From contig USQO01000013.1 in NCBI GenBank assembly GCA_900556845.1, forward strand, positions 1 through 34,526: DNA of 34,526 bases. The letters are read 5' to 3'. Source of the DNA: an uncultured Bacteroides sp. (lineage in GTDB: Bacteria; Bacteroidota; Bacteroidia; Bacteroidales; Bacteroidaceae). Position numbers and translations under genes: made by a program. Below are positions 25,456 through 34,526 of the stretch, piece by piece (the stretch's first letter is position 1; each line of letters opens with the position of its first letter). Below the pieces are notes generated by a model. That model was not told the DNA's origin. It did not search any database and worked only from the letters and a program-made list of their open reading frames with translations.

Positions 25456-27915
25456 TTATTCAACTTCAATATGTAATTCACTTGCCTTTAATCCATCAGA
25501 TGTAGCCTTGATCAATATCGGTTTTCCCGATCCGTCACTGGCAACCAGCAGTTGAGCATATCCTCCAAAAGCATTCCGATAAGCATTCTGTTTATCTTCA
25601 AACACATCTGCTTCATGGCTTGAAGGATGACCATTTCCTACTCCAAGTATTCTTCCGTTTGTTACATTAAACTGTATTTTATTTTCAGCAGTAGGAATAA
25701 GTCTTCCTTTTTTATCCAACACTTTAACAGTCACGACTGCGACATCACGTGTATCAGCCTTAATCTTATGCATTGATTCATCCAACAATTGCAGAGCTAC
25801 TGGTTCTCCAGTTGTTTCAACAGTTTGTGTATACTTCTTACCGTTTTTCCAACCTTTTACTTTTACGGAACCCGGAACATATTTAACACGCCATGCCGGT
25901 ATATCATATTTAGCAACTTGCTGTTTTCCCTGACTTTTACCATTTACAATAAGCTCAACCTGCTCCATATTCGTATATACATGTATATCTACAGAGTCAG
26001 TACCCAAACCATTCCAATGTGGCAGAACATGCAAAACCGGCTCATCCGTCCACCACGCTTTATAATACCAGAATGCATCTTTCGGGAAACCACAGTAATC
26101 AAGAATACCAAAATGAGAAACGACTCCAGGCCAGTAGTGAGCAACAGACTCCCCACCATAATCAAATCCTGTCCATACAAAAGCACCTGCCAGAAACTTT
26201 CTTTCGTCTACAAACTTCATCCAACGTTGAGCGGTTGCTCCCCAATCCGGATGATCTCTATCATATGACTGATGAAATCCTTTTTCTGCTTCTGTTTTAT
26301 AAATGCCACGAGTTGTCAGCGTACTGGCTTCTTCTGTTAAAATACAAGGTAAATTCGGGAATTTTTTATGTATATCATCTACACTGCCTCCCTTTGTCCA
26401 AGTTCCAATAGTATAATAATTAAAGCCTTGTACATCAACAGCCTTAGTGAAACCTTGTCCCCAGCTACCATTCATAGCAGCCGTACAAGGTCTGCTTGGA
26501 TCCAGTTTACGCTGAATAGCCTTCATACGTTCAATAATCATTATTCCTTTTTCTGATCCCTGAATAGCAGGTTCTTCGTTACCCAAGCACCAAATAAATA
26601 CGGATGGATGATTTCGGTCTCTCCGAATAACAGTACCCATCTGATTCAGCCCTTCATCACTGGCACTCAAAACTCGCATTTCATCCATTACTAAAACCCC
26701 AAGACTGTCACACGCATTCAGAACTGATTCTGTTGGCGGGTTGTGAGAAGCTCTATATGCATTAACTCCATATTCTTTCAGTTTCTTAATTCTCCATGCA
26801 TTCAGTTGGTCAGGCACTGCAATACCTACACCGGCATGGTCTTGATGGCAGCAAACCCCTTGTATCTGTACGCGTTCTCCATTTAAGAAAAAGCCTTTAT
26901 CAGGGTCAAACTTCATATCACGTACTCCAAAAGAAGTAATATAACTATCCAGGACTTTCCCATTCGAAACTATTTCGGTATGCAGTTTATAAAGTGAAGG
27001 TGAATTTAAAGACCACAAATCTACATTTTGCAAATTCATGGAACATAATCCGGTTTTAATACCCAATGCATCCACATTAACAGTTGTCTTTGCTTCTGCT
27101 TTTTTCACCCCATTTTTATCAACTATCGTATTTCGGATTTCTACTTCTACCGCCTGAGAAGTACTATTTTCCACCTCAACCTGTGCTTTTACCTGAGCTG
27201 TTTTGTCATTCAAGTTTACATCAGTTTGCACGTATGTACCCCATTGGGCAACATGTACCGGTGCCATTCTGGTCAACCATACATTCCGATAAATTCCAGC
27301 TCCTTCATACGACCATAATTCCGAATGAGTTGCATCAACTCTTACCGCAATTACATTCTTGCTGTCAGGCTCGTAATTCAAACATTCCGTCACATCAAAA
27401 ACCAAAGGAACGTATCCACTTTCACCTTTACCCAAATAAATACCGTTCATCCAAACCTGCGCATCTCTGAAGATACCTTCAAATTCAAGCTTATAGCGAC
27501 AATCTTTAGTCAGTTTTTCTGTAAAAGTTTTCCGATACCAACCTACACTGTTTTCTGGAGACCGACCTCCTAATTTTCGATATCCTTTTACCTTAAACTG
27601 CTCTTTACTATATCCTAAGGACATACCCCAATCATGAGGTAACGATATCTTTTCCCAGTTACTGTCATCAAATTTTGCTGTATGCGGAATGGACATGCGC
27701 GATTCCTGATCTGCATTCAAAAGAGTGGATTCCTGAATAAAAGCAACCTTAGAGAAAGACAAAGCCCTTCCATAATTAAAGTCCTTTATCTTGTCGGCTG
27801 CATGTCCTTTAGCAAATCGCCAATCCTCATTCATAAGCAATCGCTCACGCATAGACTGCGCATTACTTACTCCTAAAGATAGCAGCAAACAAATACTTAA
27901 CCAAAATGTTTTCAT
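25456..27915 (-). CDS. GH2 glycoside hydrolase, beta-galactosidase-like
   Basis: The 819-residue secreted enzyme has a signal peptide (about 1-19, ending VSNAQ). GH2 architecture follows: sugar-binding beta-sandwich (about 25-215), immunoglobulin-like domain (about 215-330), TIM barrel (about 335-620), then C-terminal beta domains (WNGLGTDSVDIHVYTNMEQ, about 635-819). The acid/base E447 is in WCLGNEE and the likely nucleophile E528 in LTEEAST, with HPSVFIW just before the first. This subgroup is usually annotated as beta-galactosidase, though some members are glucuronidases or mannosidases, so the sugar is not certain. It lies 23 nt after the beta-helix gene. Confidence 0.9.
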   Translation of the reverse strand: MKTFWLSICLLLSLGVSNAQSMRERLLMNEDWRFAKGHAADKIKDFNYGRALSFSKVAFIQESTLLNADQESRMSIPHTAKFDDSNWEKISLPHDWGMSLGYSKEQFKVKGYRKLGGRSPENSVGWYRKTFTEKLTKDCRYKLEFEGIFRDAQVWMNGIYLGKGESGYVPLVFDVTECLNYEPDSKNVIAVRVDATHSELWSYEGAGIYRNVWLTRMAPVHVAQWGTYVQTDVNLNDKTAQVKAQVEVENSTSQAVEVEIRNTIVDKNGVKKAEAKTTVNVDALGIKTGLCSMNLQNVDLWSLNSPSLYKLHTEIVSNGKVLDSYITSFGVRDMKFDPDKGFFLNGERVQIQGVCCHQDHAGVGIAVPDQLNAWRIKKLKEYGVNAYRASHNPPTESVLNACDSLGVLVMDEMRVLSASDEGLNQMGTVIRRDRNHPSVFIWCLGNEEPAIQGSEKGIMIIERMKAIQRKLDPSRPCTAAMNGSWGQGFTKAVDVQGFNYYTIGTWTKGGSVDDIHKKFPNLPCILTEEASTLTTRGIYKTEAEKGFHQSYDRDHPDWGATAQRWMKFVDERKFLAGAFVWTGFDYGGESVAHYWPGVVSHFGILDYCGFPKDAFWYYKAWWTDEPVLHVLPHWNGLGTDSVDIHVYTNMEQVELIVNGKSQGKQQVAKYDIPAWRVKYVPGSVKVKGWKNGKKYTQTVETTGEPVALQLLDESMHKIKADTRDVAVVTVKVLDKKGRLIPTAENKIQFNVTNGRILGVGNGHPSSHEADVFEDKQNAYRNAFGGYAQLLVASDGSGKPILIKATSDGLKASELHIEVE

Positions 27916-27938
27916 AAATAATAAATTATTTCTATCCG

Positions 27939-30065
27939 TTATTTTTTCAATCTAATCTTCGCTATTTCTTTAAATAAATCAAGTTGTTGTGCAGGCATTT
28001 TTGCCTTCTCTTTCCATTCGGCAGAACCATACACACCCACTTCGGAAAGATCAAACGGTTTAAAATGTATCTTACGGGCAGCTTTCAGTGATGCAAAGCT
28101 ATAGTCATCATTAAGGGCATCCTTAAAACCAGGAGACATCATCACAGAATGTTTTTCCTTCAACTTTTTCCACTCCTCAAACGAATGCTTCCCAAACTGA
28201 GGCTTACCATCCAGGTACCAATATAAGTTATAATCCATATCTATCTTTCCATTCTCCCACGGACCAGCAAGCGTTTCTCCCTTATCCTGAAGAATTATAT
28301 TATGTCTGAAATGGAAAGACAAATGATCCTCAACTCTCGTATACTGAGCCTGATAATAATGTCCGAAAGCAAAAATATTATTTTCTATTCTGTTTTCCTT
28401 TCCATAATGCTGATGAAAGCCACCACTTTTACAACGATAAACCAAATTTGAGCTCATTTCTACACCCGTAGAACCTTCATCGGTATACAGCCCCCAGCCA
28501 CCATAGTCGTATGACAGTACATCATGGATAATATTGTTCACAATCCGAGTTCCGTGGGACTCTCCCAATGTATACACGGCTCCCATATCCGAAAGTTCCC
28601 CCCAACCAATATGGTGAATATGGTTATAGGCAACCAAGTTTCTTACGGCCGGACTTACCAAACGAACCTGTGCAAAATCAACCGTACCGTCTTTCATCAA
28701 TACATTGGTCCAAATTTCATTGGAATTATTATACCCCCATACCCAACCAACAGATACTCCGGAATATCTCAAATCAGAAATTTCATTATGCGTAACTTTA
28801 TTATCTGATGCATGGAATATAGCGACCCCAACTCCGCAGGGGAGGTCACTGCCTGCATGTGTAATAATCGAGTTATTAACAACATTACGTCTGCTAATCA
28901 GCGTAGAATCATTCGTATACCAAGGTGAACCTATTTTAATACCGCCGGCACCAAGATCCGCAATGTAACAATGTTCTATTGTATTGTTCGTACAAGCAGC
29001 CTTAAGCCAAATGGCATAACCACCCGTATGCTGCATTTCACAATTTACAAAATTTACATTGTCGGCATGTTCCAACTCTACAGCAGCCTCAACCGTAGCA
29101 GCTGCCTGCATCGGTTCATCTCCAAATTTAGGCATCGAATATGCAGCATACTGAAAAGAAAGATTTTCAAACCGTATGTCTTTCAACACAGCTTCACTCT
29201 TGCCTTTTACAACTATCCACTGGTGCAATGTCGGAACAATACATTCCGCTGTTTCCAGATTCTCACCCGTTCTTGGCATATAATATACGTAACCCTCGGA
29301 TTTGTCCAGATACCACTCACCCGGCATATCCAAAGCTGCCTTGTATCCATACATAATATAACGGGCACCTTCCGATATAGGATTCCAAGGCTTCATACCT
29401 CCACCATGAAAATAGATAAACCCGGAGTCAGGACAAGCGTATGCAACTTCTTTCTGTGTAATGTCCCATTTATGGTAAAAACGAAAACGGATATCTGCCA
29501 ATTCACTGGCAGAAAGGCCGGAAAGGGATTCCAAATCCTGCTTGTTCATCATTATTTTTTGAGTCGCATAATTTGCAGAACGAACCCCTGATACATAAGG
29601 ATATTCCTTGTATCCTTTTACATAAAACCAGTCCTTATTAGGAGTTCTGGCCTGTATAGCACGTACCCCATTTACAAAAAACTGTTCAAACTGATAACCA
29701 TAGCGTTTTACCTCAGGCACGTATGCACGATAAACACCATCCCGGTATTTTTCCCATTGCTGTATTTTAATACCTCCCAAAAAGCGAGGCTTATCTTTCT
29801 CATCTCCTCTTACAACTACCGGACAATGTAAACGACCTGACAGTTCCAAGGATTTTTCCAAAAAATAATCTCCCGAAGCGACTTCGATATACAGTGTATC
29901 CTGATTATTTTCACTTTCGACAAAAGCTCTATTCAATGTCTTAAATGGTCTATGCTGTTCTCCTGTCCATGCATCATTTCCAGCAGGAGAAACAAAAACC
30001 GTTTTTTGCGCAGAAGCACATAAAGCCACACTAGCGAATAATGCCGTAAACAATAGGTTTTTCAT
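27939..30065 (-). CDS. Secreted right-handed beta-helix protein, GH141-like
   Basis: The 708-residue protein has a signal peptide (about 1-19, ending LCASAQ), then FVSPAGNDAWTGEQHRPFKTL, the typical opening of secreted right-handed beta-helix carbohydrate enzymes. An inserted domain (about 100-280) carries FEQFFVNGVRAIQARTPN. The helix core (about 290-620) shows repeated Asn-rich turns such as NNIIHDV and SSNLVYRC. Conserved acidic positions include SDMGAVYTLG and YTDEGST. The layout is like GH141 (alpha-L-fucosidase on rhamnogalacturonan II in B. thetaiotaomicron), but I cannot confirm the family without a profile search. It could also be another beta-helix glycosidase such as GH110-related. 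Confidence 0.7.
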   Translation of the reverse strand: MKNLLFTALFASVALCASAQKTVFVSPAGNDAWTGEQHRPFKTLNRAFVESENNQDTLYIEVASGDYFLEKSLELSGRLHCPVVVRGDEKDKPRFLGGIKIQQWEKYRDGVYRAYVPEVKRYGYQFEQFFVNGVRAIQARTPNKDWFYVKGYKEYPYVSGVRSANYATQKIMMNKQDLESLSGLSASELADIRFRFYHKWDITQKEVAYACPDSGFIYFHGGGMKPWNPISEGARYIMYGYKAALDMPGEWYLDKSEGYVYYMPRTGENLETAECIVPTLHQWIVVKGKSEAVLKDIRFENLSFQYAAYSMPKFGDEPMQAAATVEAAVELEHADNVNFVNCEMQHTGGYAIWLKAACTNNTIEHCYIADLGAGGIKIGSPWYTNDSTLISRRNVVNNSIITHAGSDLPCGVGVAIFHASDNKVTHNEISDLRYSGVSVGWVWGYNNSNEIWTNVLMKDGTVDFAQVRLVSPAVRNLVAYNHIHHIGWGELSDMGAVYTLGESHGTRIVNNIIHDVLSYDYGGWGLYTDEGSTGVEMSSNLVYRCKSGGFHQHYGKENRIENNIFAFGHYYQAQYTRVEDHLSFHFRHNIILQDKGETLAGPWENGKIDMDYNLYWYLDGKPQFGKHSFEEWKKLKEKHSVMMSPGFKDALNDDYSFASLKAARKIHFKPFDLSEVGVYGSAEWKEKAKMPAQQLDLFKEIAKIRLKK

Positions 30066-30085
30066 AACATATAATTTTATAAGAG

Positions 30086-32161
30086 TTAATATACGATAGG
30101 CAAAGGAGGAGCATCAACTGCATCCAAAGAAGAAGGAACATCCATAGGAACGCCTCCAAACTGAGCTCTGTAAATTTTCAGACCTCTGATTGGCGAATTC
30201 CATACACTTACCAAAGTGCCTTCACATCCTCTGTCTTCCAGCATTTCTGCATGTTTAGCCATGTACTGGTCAAATATAAGCAATGCCTTATCACAAATTT
30301 GTTTCACTTTAGCTTGCGACTCTGCCGTTTGATTTTTTCCAATAACACCTTGAATATTCACAGCTTCACGGAACGCATCCAGGTAAAGCACCGAACAAAG
30401 TACACGGTTACACACAAAAGACAAATAATGATTAGCCTCAGTTCCCTTCTCTGTTTGTTTTAAAATATCCTTTAACAAATTACCTGCATCCAAATAAATT
30501 GTCCTCGCATAATCAATATTGTCCTTACTCATCCAAGTATAAGAGCCACCATTGCCCCATGCTCCCATCCAACAAAAACCAATATTCCCCAAGTTTGTTG
30601 TAGCAAAAACATCCGCACGGTTTACCAACTGCATAGCTTCCATGAAGCGTTCCTTATCGGCAATAGACAAACGATTCGCATAAGTCTGATAAAAACATTC
30701 AGCAGAAACGGTAGCATCCAAAGTTGCCTCTGTTGCAAAACGGGCAGAAGTTCTATTTTCTGCACTACGCCAATGATTAAACAACACAGAAGAAACGGTA
30801 TTACCAGAAGAATCAGACAACCATTTCATCATTTTTTCATTACCTGATATAGAATTCTGATACAAATACATCAATCCGTCAAACTCTATCCAAGAATATA
30901 TTTCTGTCATTTTTCTATCTTGCGAAGTTAAAACAACCGAAGGAAGGGCTTGCGCAGTCCCCTCGCTACCATGAGATGACATTAAACAGATTTTTGTTTC
31001 CGGCAATGCCAGACGAGCTAAACGATAGGCACCTTTCGTATATGGAGTAATCGAACAATAAATACCCAGTTTGAATTCTGGATGCATGGTCTTATCCATA
31101 TTCAGCTGTTTTATCGCCTTCGAGATAATGCCAATCTGCATATACAATGCATTCAGGTCAGACTGCTTTTCCTTTATCGGGGCATTTACAACCGAGTCTG
31201 TAGCTACCGATTTCTCAAAAAATTTATTAAGGGTTGCTTCTGTTTCTGCTCTTGTACAGCCAGCTCCCCATCCTCCGGTTTCTTCTGTGATTAGCTCAAG
31301 CGCATCAATATTCGGATAGGTCTTCAATATATCGCCCACTGTAGCAACTGTCTGTTCTACACTCGTAATTCTAGGCTCAAAAGAAAACTGAACATAAAGT
31401 CCCCTATTCTTAGCATGGTTAATCAAATCTTTCATCCACGATAAAGCAAACTTGCTATTCTCCTGCGGATTGTTTTTCAGTTTCTCAGCTTTTGGTATAC
31501 AGAACAAAGAATCATTATCCTTGACTTTTTGCTGTAACAAAGCATTATCATACATAAAGTGCTTATTCCCATAGAAATAATTACCAGCTAAAGCCAAACT
31601 ATCCTCAAAATAAGTTTCGTACCACTGTCCCGGATAACTATGAATCGTCAGTTTATTAAAACGCATACGTACTAATCGGTCAATATACTCCTTGGCATCC
31701 TCTATAGCGTAAGAAGATATATCCATCGGAAAATTGACATGCTGCCGAATACCTCTCCATCTGATACTGGGTTTAATCAATGTATCGAAAGGCTCTGTCA
31801 TATTACTTTTCAGTTGTTTAGGAATAGAAGTCCCTGTCAAGTCAAACAGATACCCCATCTTTTCCAAATACGTATAAACCGCATGCGTTATACCTATTTC
31901 ATCTCCTGCACGAAATATAACCTTACCGTTTCCATCACAATAAAAGCCAAATTCGCCATTCGATAAACTGTCTATCAAATTAAACTTAAACTCTTTTATT
32001 TGGTTTCCCGTATGCGACACATAATTTTCCAAGTCTGTAACAGCTAGTTTTAATGTTTCAGAATTTCTTGACATCGACCCATAATCAAACCGAGAAGAGT
32101 CAGAACAGCCACATAAAAAAAGCAAGCCTAGCAGACAAATAACAAATATTTTATCTTTCAT
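30086..32161 (-). CDS. Exported lipoprotein of unassigned family with glycosidase-like layout
   Basis: The 691-residue protein has a lipoprotein signal with lipobox LCGC and C19 as the lipidated residue. The N-terminal domain (about 25-115) resembles the alpha/beta domain that precedes the barrel in GH20 and GH67 enzymes (GITHAVYTYLEKMGYLFDL). A barrel-like region follows: WRGIRQHVNFPMD near 135, MRFNKLTIHSYPGQWYE near 170, YVQFSFEPR near 260 and the acidic E289/E293/E294 cluster (LELITEETGG). A helical C-terminal third (about 450-680) completes it. I do not recognise the family. The catalytic residues are not known, but the E293/E294 cluster at a predicted strand end is the best candidate. 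Position between a GH95-like and a beta-helix gene suggests a glycan-degrading role. Confidence 0.7.
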   Translation of the reverse strand: MKDKIFVICLLGLLFLCGCSDSSRFDYGSMSRNSETLKLAVTDLENYVSHTGNQIKEFKFNLIDSLSNGEFGFYCDGNGKVIFRAGDEIGITHAVYTYLEKMGYLFDLTGTSIPKQLKSNMTEPFDTLIKPSIRWRGIRQHVNFPMDISSYAIEDAKEYIDRLVRMRFNKLTIHSYPGQWYETYFEDSLALAGNYFYGNKHFMYDNALLQQKVKDNDSLFCIPKAEKLKNNPQENSKFALSWMKDLINHAKNRGLYVQFSFEPRITSVEQTVATVGDILKTYPNIDALELITEETGGWGAGCTRAETEATLNKFFEKSVATDSVVNAPIKEKQSDLNALYMQIGIISKAIKQLNMDKTMHPEFKLGIYCSITPYTKGAYRLARLALPETKICLMSSHGSEGTAQALPSVVLTSQDRKMTEIYSWIEFDGLMYLYQNSISGNEKMMKWLSDSSGNTVSSVLFNHWRSAENRTSARFATEATLDATVSAECFYQTYANRLSIADKERFMEAMQLVNRADVFATTNLGNIGFCWMGAWGNGGSYTWMSKDNIDYARTIYLDAGNLLKDILKQTEKGTEANHYLSFVCNRVLCSVLYLDAFREAVNIQGVIGKNQTAESQAKVKQICDKALLIFDQYMAKHAEMLEDRGCEGTLVSVWNSPIRGLKIYRAQFGGVPMDVPSSLDAVDAPPLPIVY

Positions 32162-32205
32162 AGCAAATGTCTTTTTACAATTCAGGAAGATATTGATTAT
32201 CCCAA

Positions 32206-34452
32206 TTATTTATCCAATACGATTAATTCTCCAACTTTTGTCGAACGGTCAATAACTTCACCAGTAAATGGAGAAACCATTAATAATTTTTTCCCTTTTT
32301 CTGATAAAATCTTCACAGAAACTACCTTACCATCTTTTTTCTCCGCACTTACCAGGAATGCCCCCCGTGCACGCAAATGGTCAAACTTTATATTTTTCCA
32401 AGCTTCAGGCACCGCCGGAAATACCCGAATTGTATCCGTATGACTCTGCAATAGCATTTCCTGAACACCTGCTGCAAAAGCAAAATTACCTTCAAGCGTA
32501 AACGGACGGTAAGTAAACTTCGATTTTCCGGTTCCAGACTGGTCTCCATTAGCATGGAAAGTATTTGCCAGACAAAAACAATCAGCAAAGGTTCTTAAAG
32601 CATTATACGCTCCCTCGCCATCAAAAGCACGTGCTTTCATATTACCAAACCATGAATAAGAGTAACCACACCACCAATCCGGTCCGTACTCTTCCATCTT
32701 CTTCAATGTAGCATCAATAATCTTGCGCGACTGTTCTCCCTGTGAATAGTCTATAAGACCCAATGGATGGATTGCCATCGCATGTGAAAAATGACGATGA
32801 GACTCGGTATATGGAAAACCTTTTGCAAAGGTAAGTGCACCGGTTTCATCCAAGTCCAAAGCCGGCAACTGATTTCTCAGGTCGTTCCAATGCTTTGATT
32901 CTTCCTTCAAATCCAAAGCTGCAGCCATCTCCGAAGCCATTTTAAACAAGTTGGAAATAAGAGACAAATCATAATTGGTCATGGTCTTAAACCAGGCATT
33001 CAACGAATTGTCAAAAATCTCCGGACTTGACGAATAAGGAAGAACTCGCTTTCCCTCCGCATTCAACTCTGTCTGATTCTCCAGGAATAAAGCGGCCTCT
33101 TTTACAAAAGGATAACCTTTTTCTTTCAGGAACAAATCATCTGCCGTATATTTCCAATGCAAATAAAAATGCTGTGACAACCAGGCAGCAGTAGTCTGCG
33201 ACATGGCATACTGAATCCACCCGCCCATCGGTTCACCGGTAAGCGTACATACCCCCGGAACATTCAGACCTTCCTTCTCGAAATATTGTCTGGTAAACTT
33301 CTTATATACATCCCGCTGGTTCCAAAGCGTATTCAGATAGCCACTTTCCTCCTTCAAGTGATTGCCTGTATAGGTAGGCCAATAACTTAACTGGGTATTC
33401 AAATCATGATGGAAGTCCCCCTTCCATGGTGGAAGTTTACCATTATCAGCAGTCCATACAGCCTGTAAAGATATAGGATACGAATTTTCCCGGGCTACAG
33501 AACCCAGTTTATACATTTCATTGTCATATTGTTTTTGTAAAACACTATCAGGCAAAGCCACAGACGACTGATTCCAGAAATCTGTCCAAAAAGACAGATG
33601 TGTTCCATAATCTTCTGCAAGTCCACGCTGAAAGGCCTGCTCAACTTCGTCAGAAGCTTTATCACCCGATAAAGAAGAAGTCACACTCCATACCCCAATA
33701 CACTTGCCGTCTTCATTTTTCCATTTTACTGCAACATCATACGAGAAATCCTTCCATCCTTTCTGATGATAAGTAATCAGCCCTTCTTTTTCCGTCAGGA
33801 TTCCTTGTTTATATCCTAAGAGAGCCAAATCCTGTCCTGTTACGGGATCAACCGTACCAGTCTTTTCCTTTTCATACACCGGAGGAATAATTGCCGGTGC
33901 CACAGAATCCGGAACATTTTCAAGGACAAACCATCCTACAGGTTCAGTTGCATGAACAAACGTATAAAGCTTAGCCCCATTTTTCCAAACAGTTTCGCAA
34001 AGTGCATTCTTCAAGTATAAATGTACATGCTCTACTGCCCCCATACGAGCAAACTCCAATGCAGCGCCGGGTATTTTCGACGGTGCCGCATTCCTGTCAT
34101 AAGGCCAGTCAAATTTCTGCTGTACCGGTAAGTAGTTTCCTTCCGCAATATGTTTCTTTACCCACGAAAATTTATAATTATCTCCCGACAAACTATCTGT
34201 AGGACGTAAATCCCACAAATCGGTACGGTCTAGCGACATTCTTAAAACTGAATCCCGTTCCCAAACCAAACTTCCAACTGTCGCATTTCCCAAAGGAATA
34301 CCTTCATCCCATGTCACTGCTAACTTATTAAAAGACAAGTCACTCTTTGTAGGATTCAATTGCCAATCAACTTCATGTGAGCACCCCACAGAAAAAAACA
34401 GAAAAGTTCCACCTATACAGGTTTTCAGTAATATTCTACGAATGTTTTTCAT
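32206..34452 (-). CDS. GH95-like exported lipoprotein with changed Asn-x-Asn motif
   Basis: The 748-residue protein has a lipoprotein signal ending SVGC (C24) and the GH95 layout: N-terminal beta-sandwich (about 35-290) with WDEGIPLGNATVGSLVW, an (alpha/alpha)6 barrel and a C-terminal domain. At the catalytic Asn-x-Asn position it reads D350-L351-N352 (FHHDLNTQLSYWP). E478 (SSSPEIF) and D611 (FDGEGAY) match the acid Glu and the Asp that activates the base in family members. The late PFTLEGNFAFAAG segment matches the usual FQIDGNFG region. It is probably an active glycosidase with altered specificity. This is the first complete gene of the locus in the window; its promoter region is cut off at the contig end. 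Confidence 0.82.
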   Translation of the reverse strand: MKNIRRILLKTCIGGTFLFFSVGCSHEVDWQLNPTKSDLSFNKLAVTWDEGIPLGNATVGSLVWERDSVLRMSLDRTDLWDLRPTDSLSGDNYKFSWVKKHIAEGNYLPVQQKFDWPYDRNAAPSKIPGAALEFARMGAVEHVHLYLKNALCETVWKNGAKLYTFVHATEPVGWFVLENVPDSVAPAIIPPVYEKEKTGTVDPVTGQDLALLGYKQGILTEKEGLITYHQKGWKDFSYDVAVKWKNEDGKCIGVWSVTSSLSGDKASDEVEQAFQRGLAEDYGTHLSFWTDFWNQSSVALPDSVLQKQYDNEMYKLGSVARENSYPISLQAVWTADNGKLPPWKGDFHHDLNTQLSYWPTYTGNHLKEESGYLNTLWNQRDVYKKFTRQYFEKEGLNVPGVCTLTGEPMGGWIQYAMSQTTAAWLSQHFYLHWKYTADDLFLKEKGYPFVKEAALFLENQTELNAEGKRVLPYSSSPEIFDNSLNAWFKTMTNYDLSLISNLFKMASEMAAALDLKEESKHWNDLRNQLPALDLDETGALTFAKGFPYTESHRHFSHAMAIHPLGLIDYSQGEQSRKIIDATLKKMEEYGPDWWCGYSYSWFGNMKARAFDGEGAYNALRTFADCFCLANTFHANGDQSGTGKSKFTYRPFTLEGNFAFAAGVQEMLLQSHTDTIRVFPAVPEAWKNIKFDHLRARGAFLVSAEKKDGKVVSVKILSEKGKKLLMVSPFTGEVIDRSTKVGELIVLDK

Positions 34453-34510
34453 ACTAACAATAATTATTCAGATAATGAATAGCCTATGTTTTTATTTCCA
34501 TAGTGATAAT

Positions 34511-34526
34511 CTGTCTCTTATACACA
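34511..34526 (-). other. Nextera mosaic end (artefact, not genomic)
   Basis: CTGTCTCTTATACACA equals the first 16 bases of the reverse-complemented 19-nt Nextera mosaic end, facing the adapter at the left end of the contig. It is residual library adapter; genomic sequence ends at about 34510. Confidence 0.96.

Noticed and set aside
28971..29591. A 206-codon plus-strand ORF opposite the beta-helix gene.
   Set aside because: It is antisense to a well-supported secreted protein, has no recognisable domain and no promoter.
1..34526. Facing 16-19-bp inverted repeats at the two contig ends, like a composite Tn5-type transposon.
   Set aside because: The repeats are the synthetic Nextera mosaic end, the left one with primer tail and index attached, and no transposase gene lies between them.

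Overview
The window is an assembled contig from a member of the order Bacteroidales, most likely Bacteroides, Phocaeicola or a close relative. The gene families and layout point there: pdxJ-exbB-exbD-tonB in one operon, tpiA next to SPOR and folE genes, and a run of secreted glycoside hydrolases. Several promoters fit the Bacteroides pattern (-33 TTTG, -7 TAnnTTTG), and the AT-rich spacers lack strong Shine-Dalgarno sequences. Neither end is genomic. Bases 1-48 are Illumina Nextera i7 adapter with its index, and bases 34511-34526 are the mosaic end in reverse. The genomic part is about 49-34510.

Left and middle (421-18601) carry mostly housekeeping genes. A secreted 904-residue protein joins two calcineurin-like phosphoesterase domains to a PI-PLC domain (minus strand). 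Next come malate dehydrogenase and DNA primase (plus strand). A minus-strand block follows: a DoxX/MauE-type membrane protein, tpiA, a SPOR-domain protein and folE. Then an M23/LysM peptidase-like protein, and a seven-gene minus-strand operon in transcription order pdxJ, exbB, exbD, tonB, a DJ-1/PfpI gene, ispD and recG, with overlaps or very short gaps. nadK is divergent from pdxJ.

Right (18628-34452) is an eight-gene, all-minus-strand catabolic locus. In transcription order it holds a GH95-like lipoprotein, a lipoprotein of unassigned family with a GH20/GH67-like layout, a GH141-like right-handed beta-helix protein, a GH2 beta-galactosidase-like enzyme, a GH89 alpha-N-acetylglucosaminidase, a GH95 enzyme, an alkaline-phosphatase-superfamily phosphodiesterase and an endonuclease/exonuclease/phosphatase-family hydrolase. 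All carry export signals. A hairpin in the 138-nt gap after the GH2 gene may divide it into two units. GH95 + GH2 + GH89 activities would suit stepwise trimming of host mucin-type or similarly decorated glycans. The two phosphodiesterases suggest a phosphodiester-bearing substrate. No SusC/SusD pair or regulator is visible; the locus is cut at the right edge.

No RNA genes, CRISPR arrays, insertion sequences or prophage genes were seen. The best candidates for undescribed biology are the MPP-MPP-PI-PLC fusion, the unassigned 691-residue lipoprotein and the GH95-like protein with a changed Asn-x-Asn motif. None of them amounts to a demonstrated new system.
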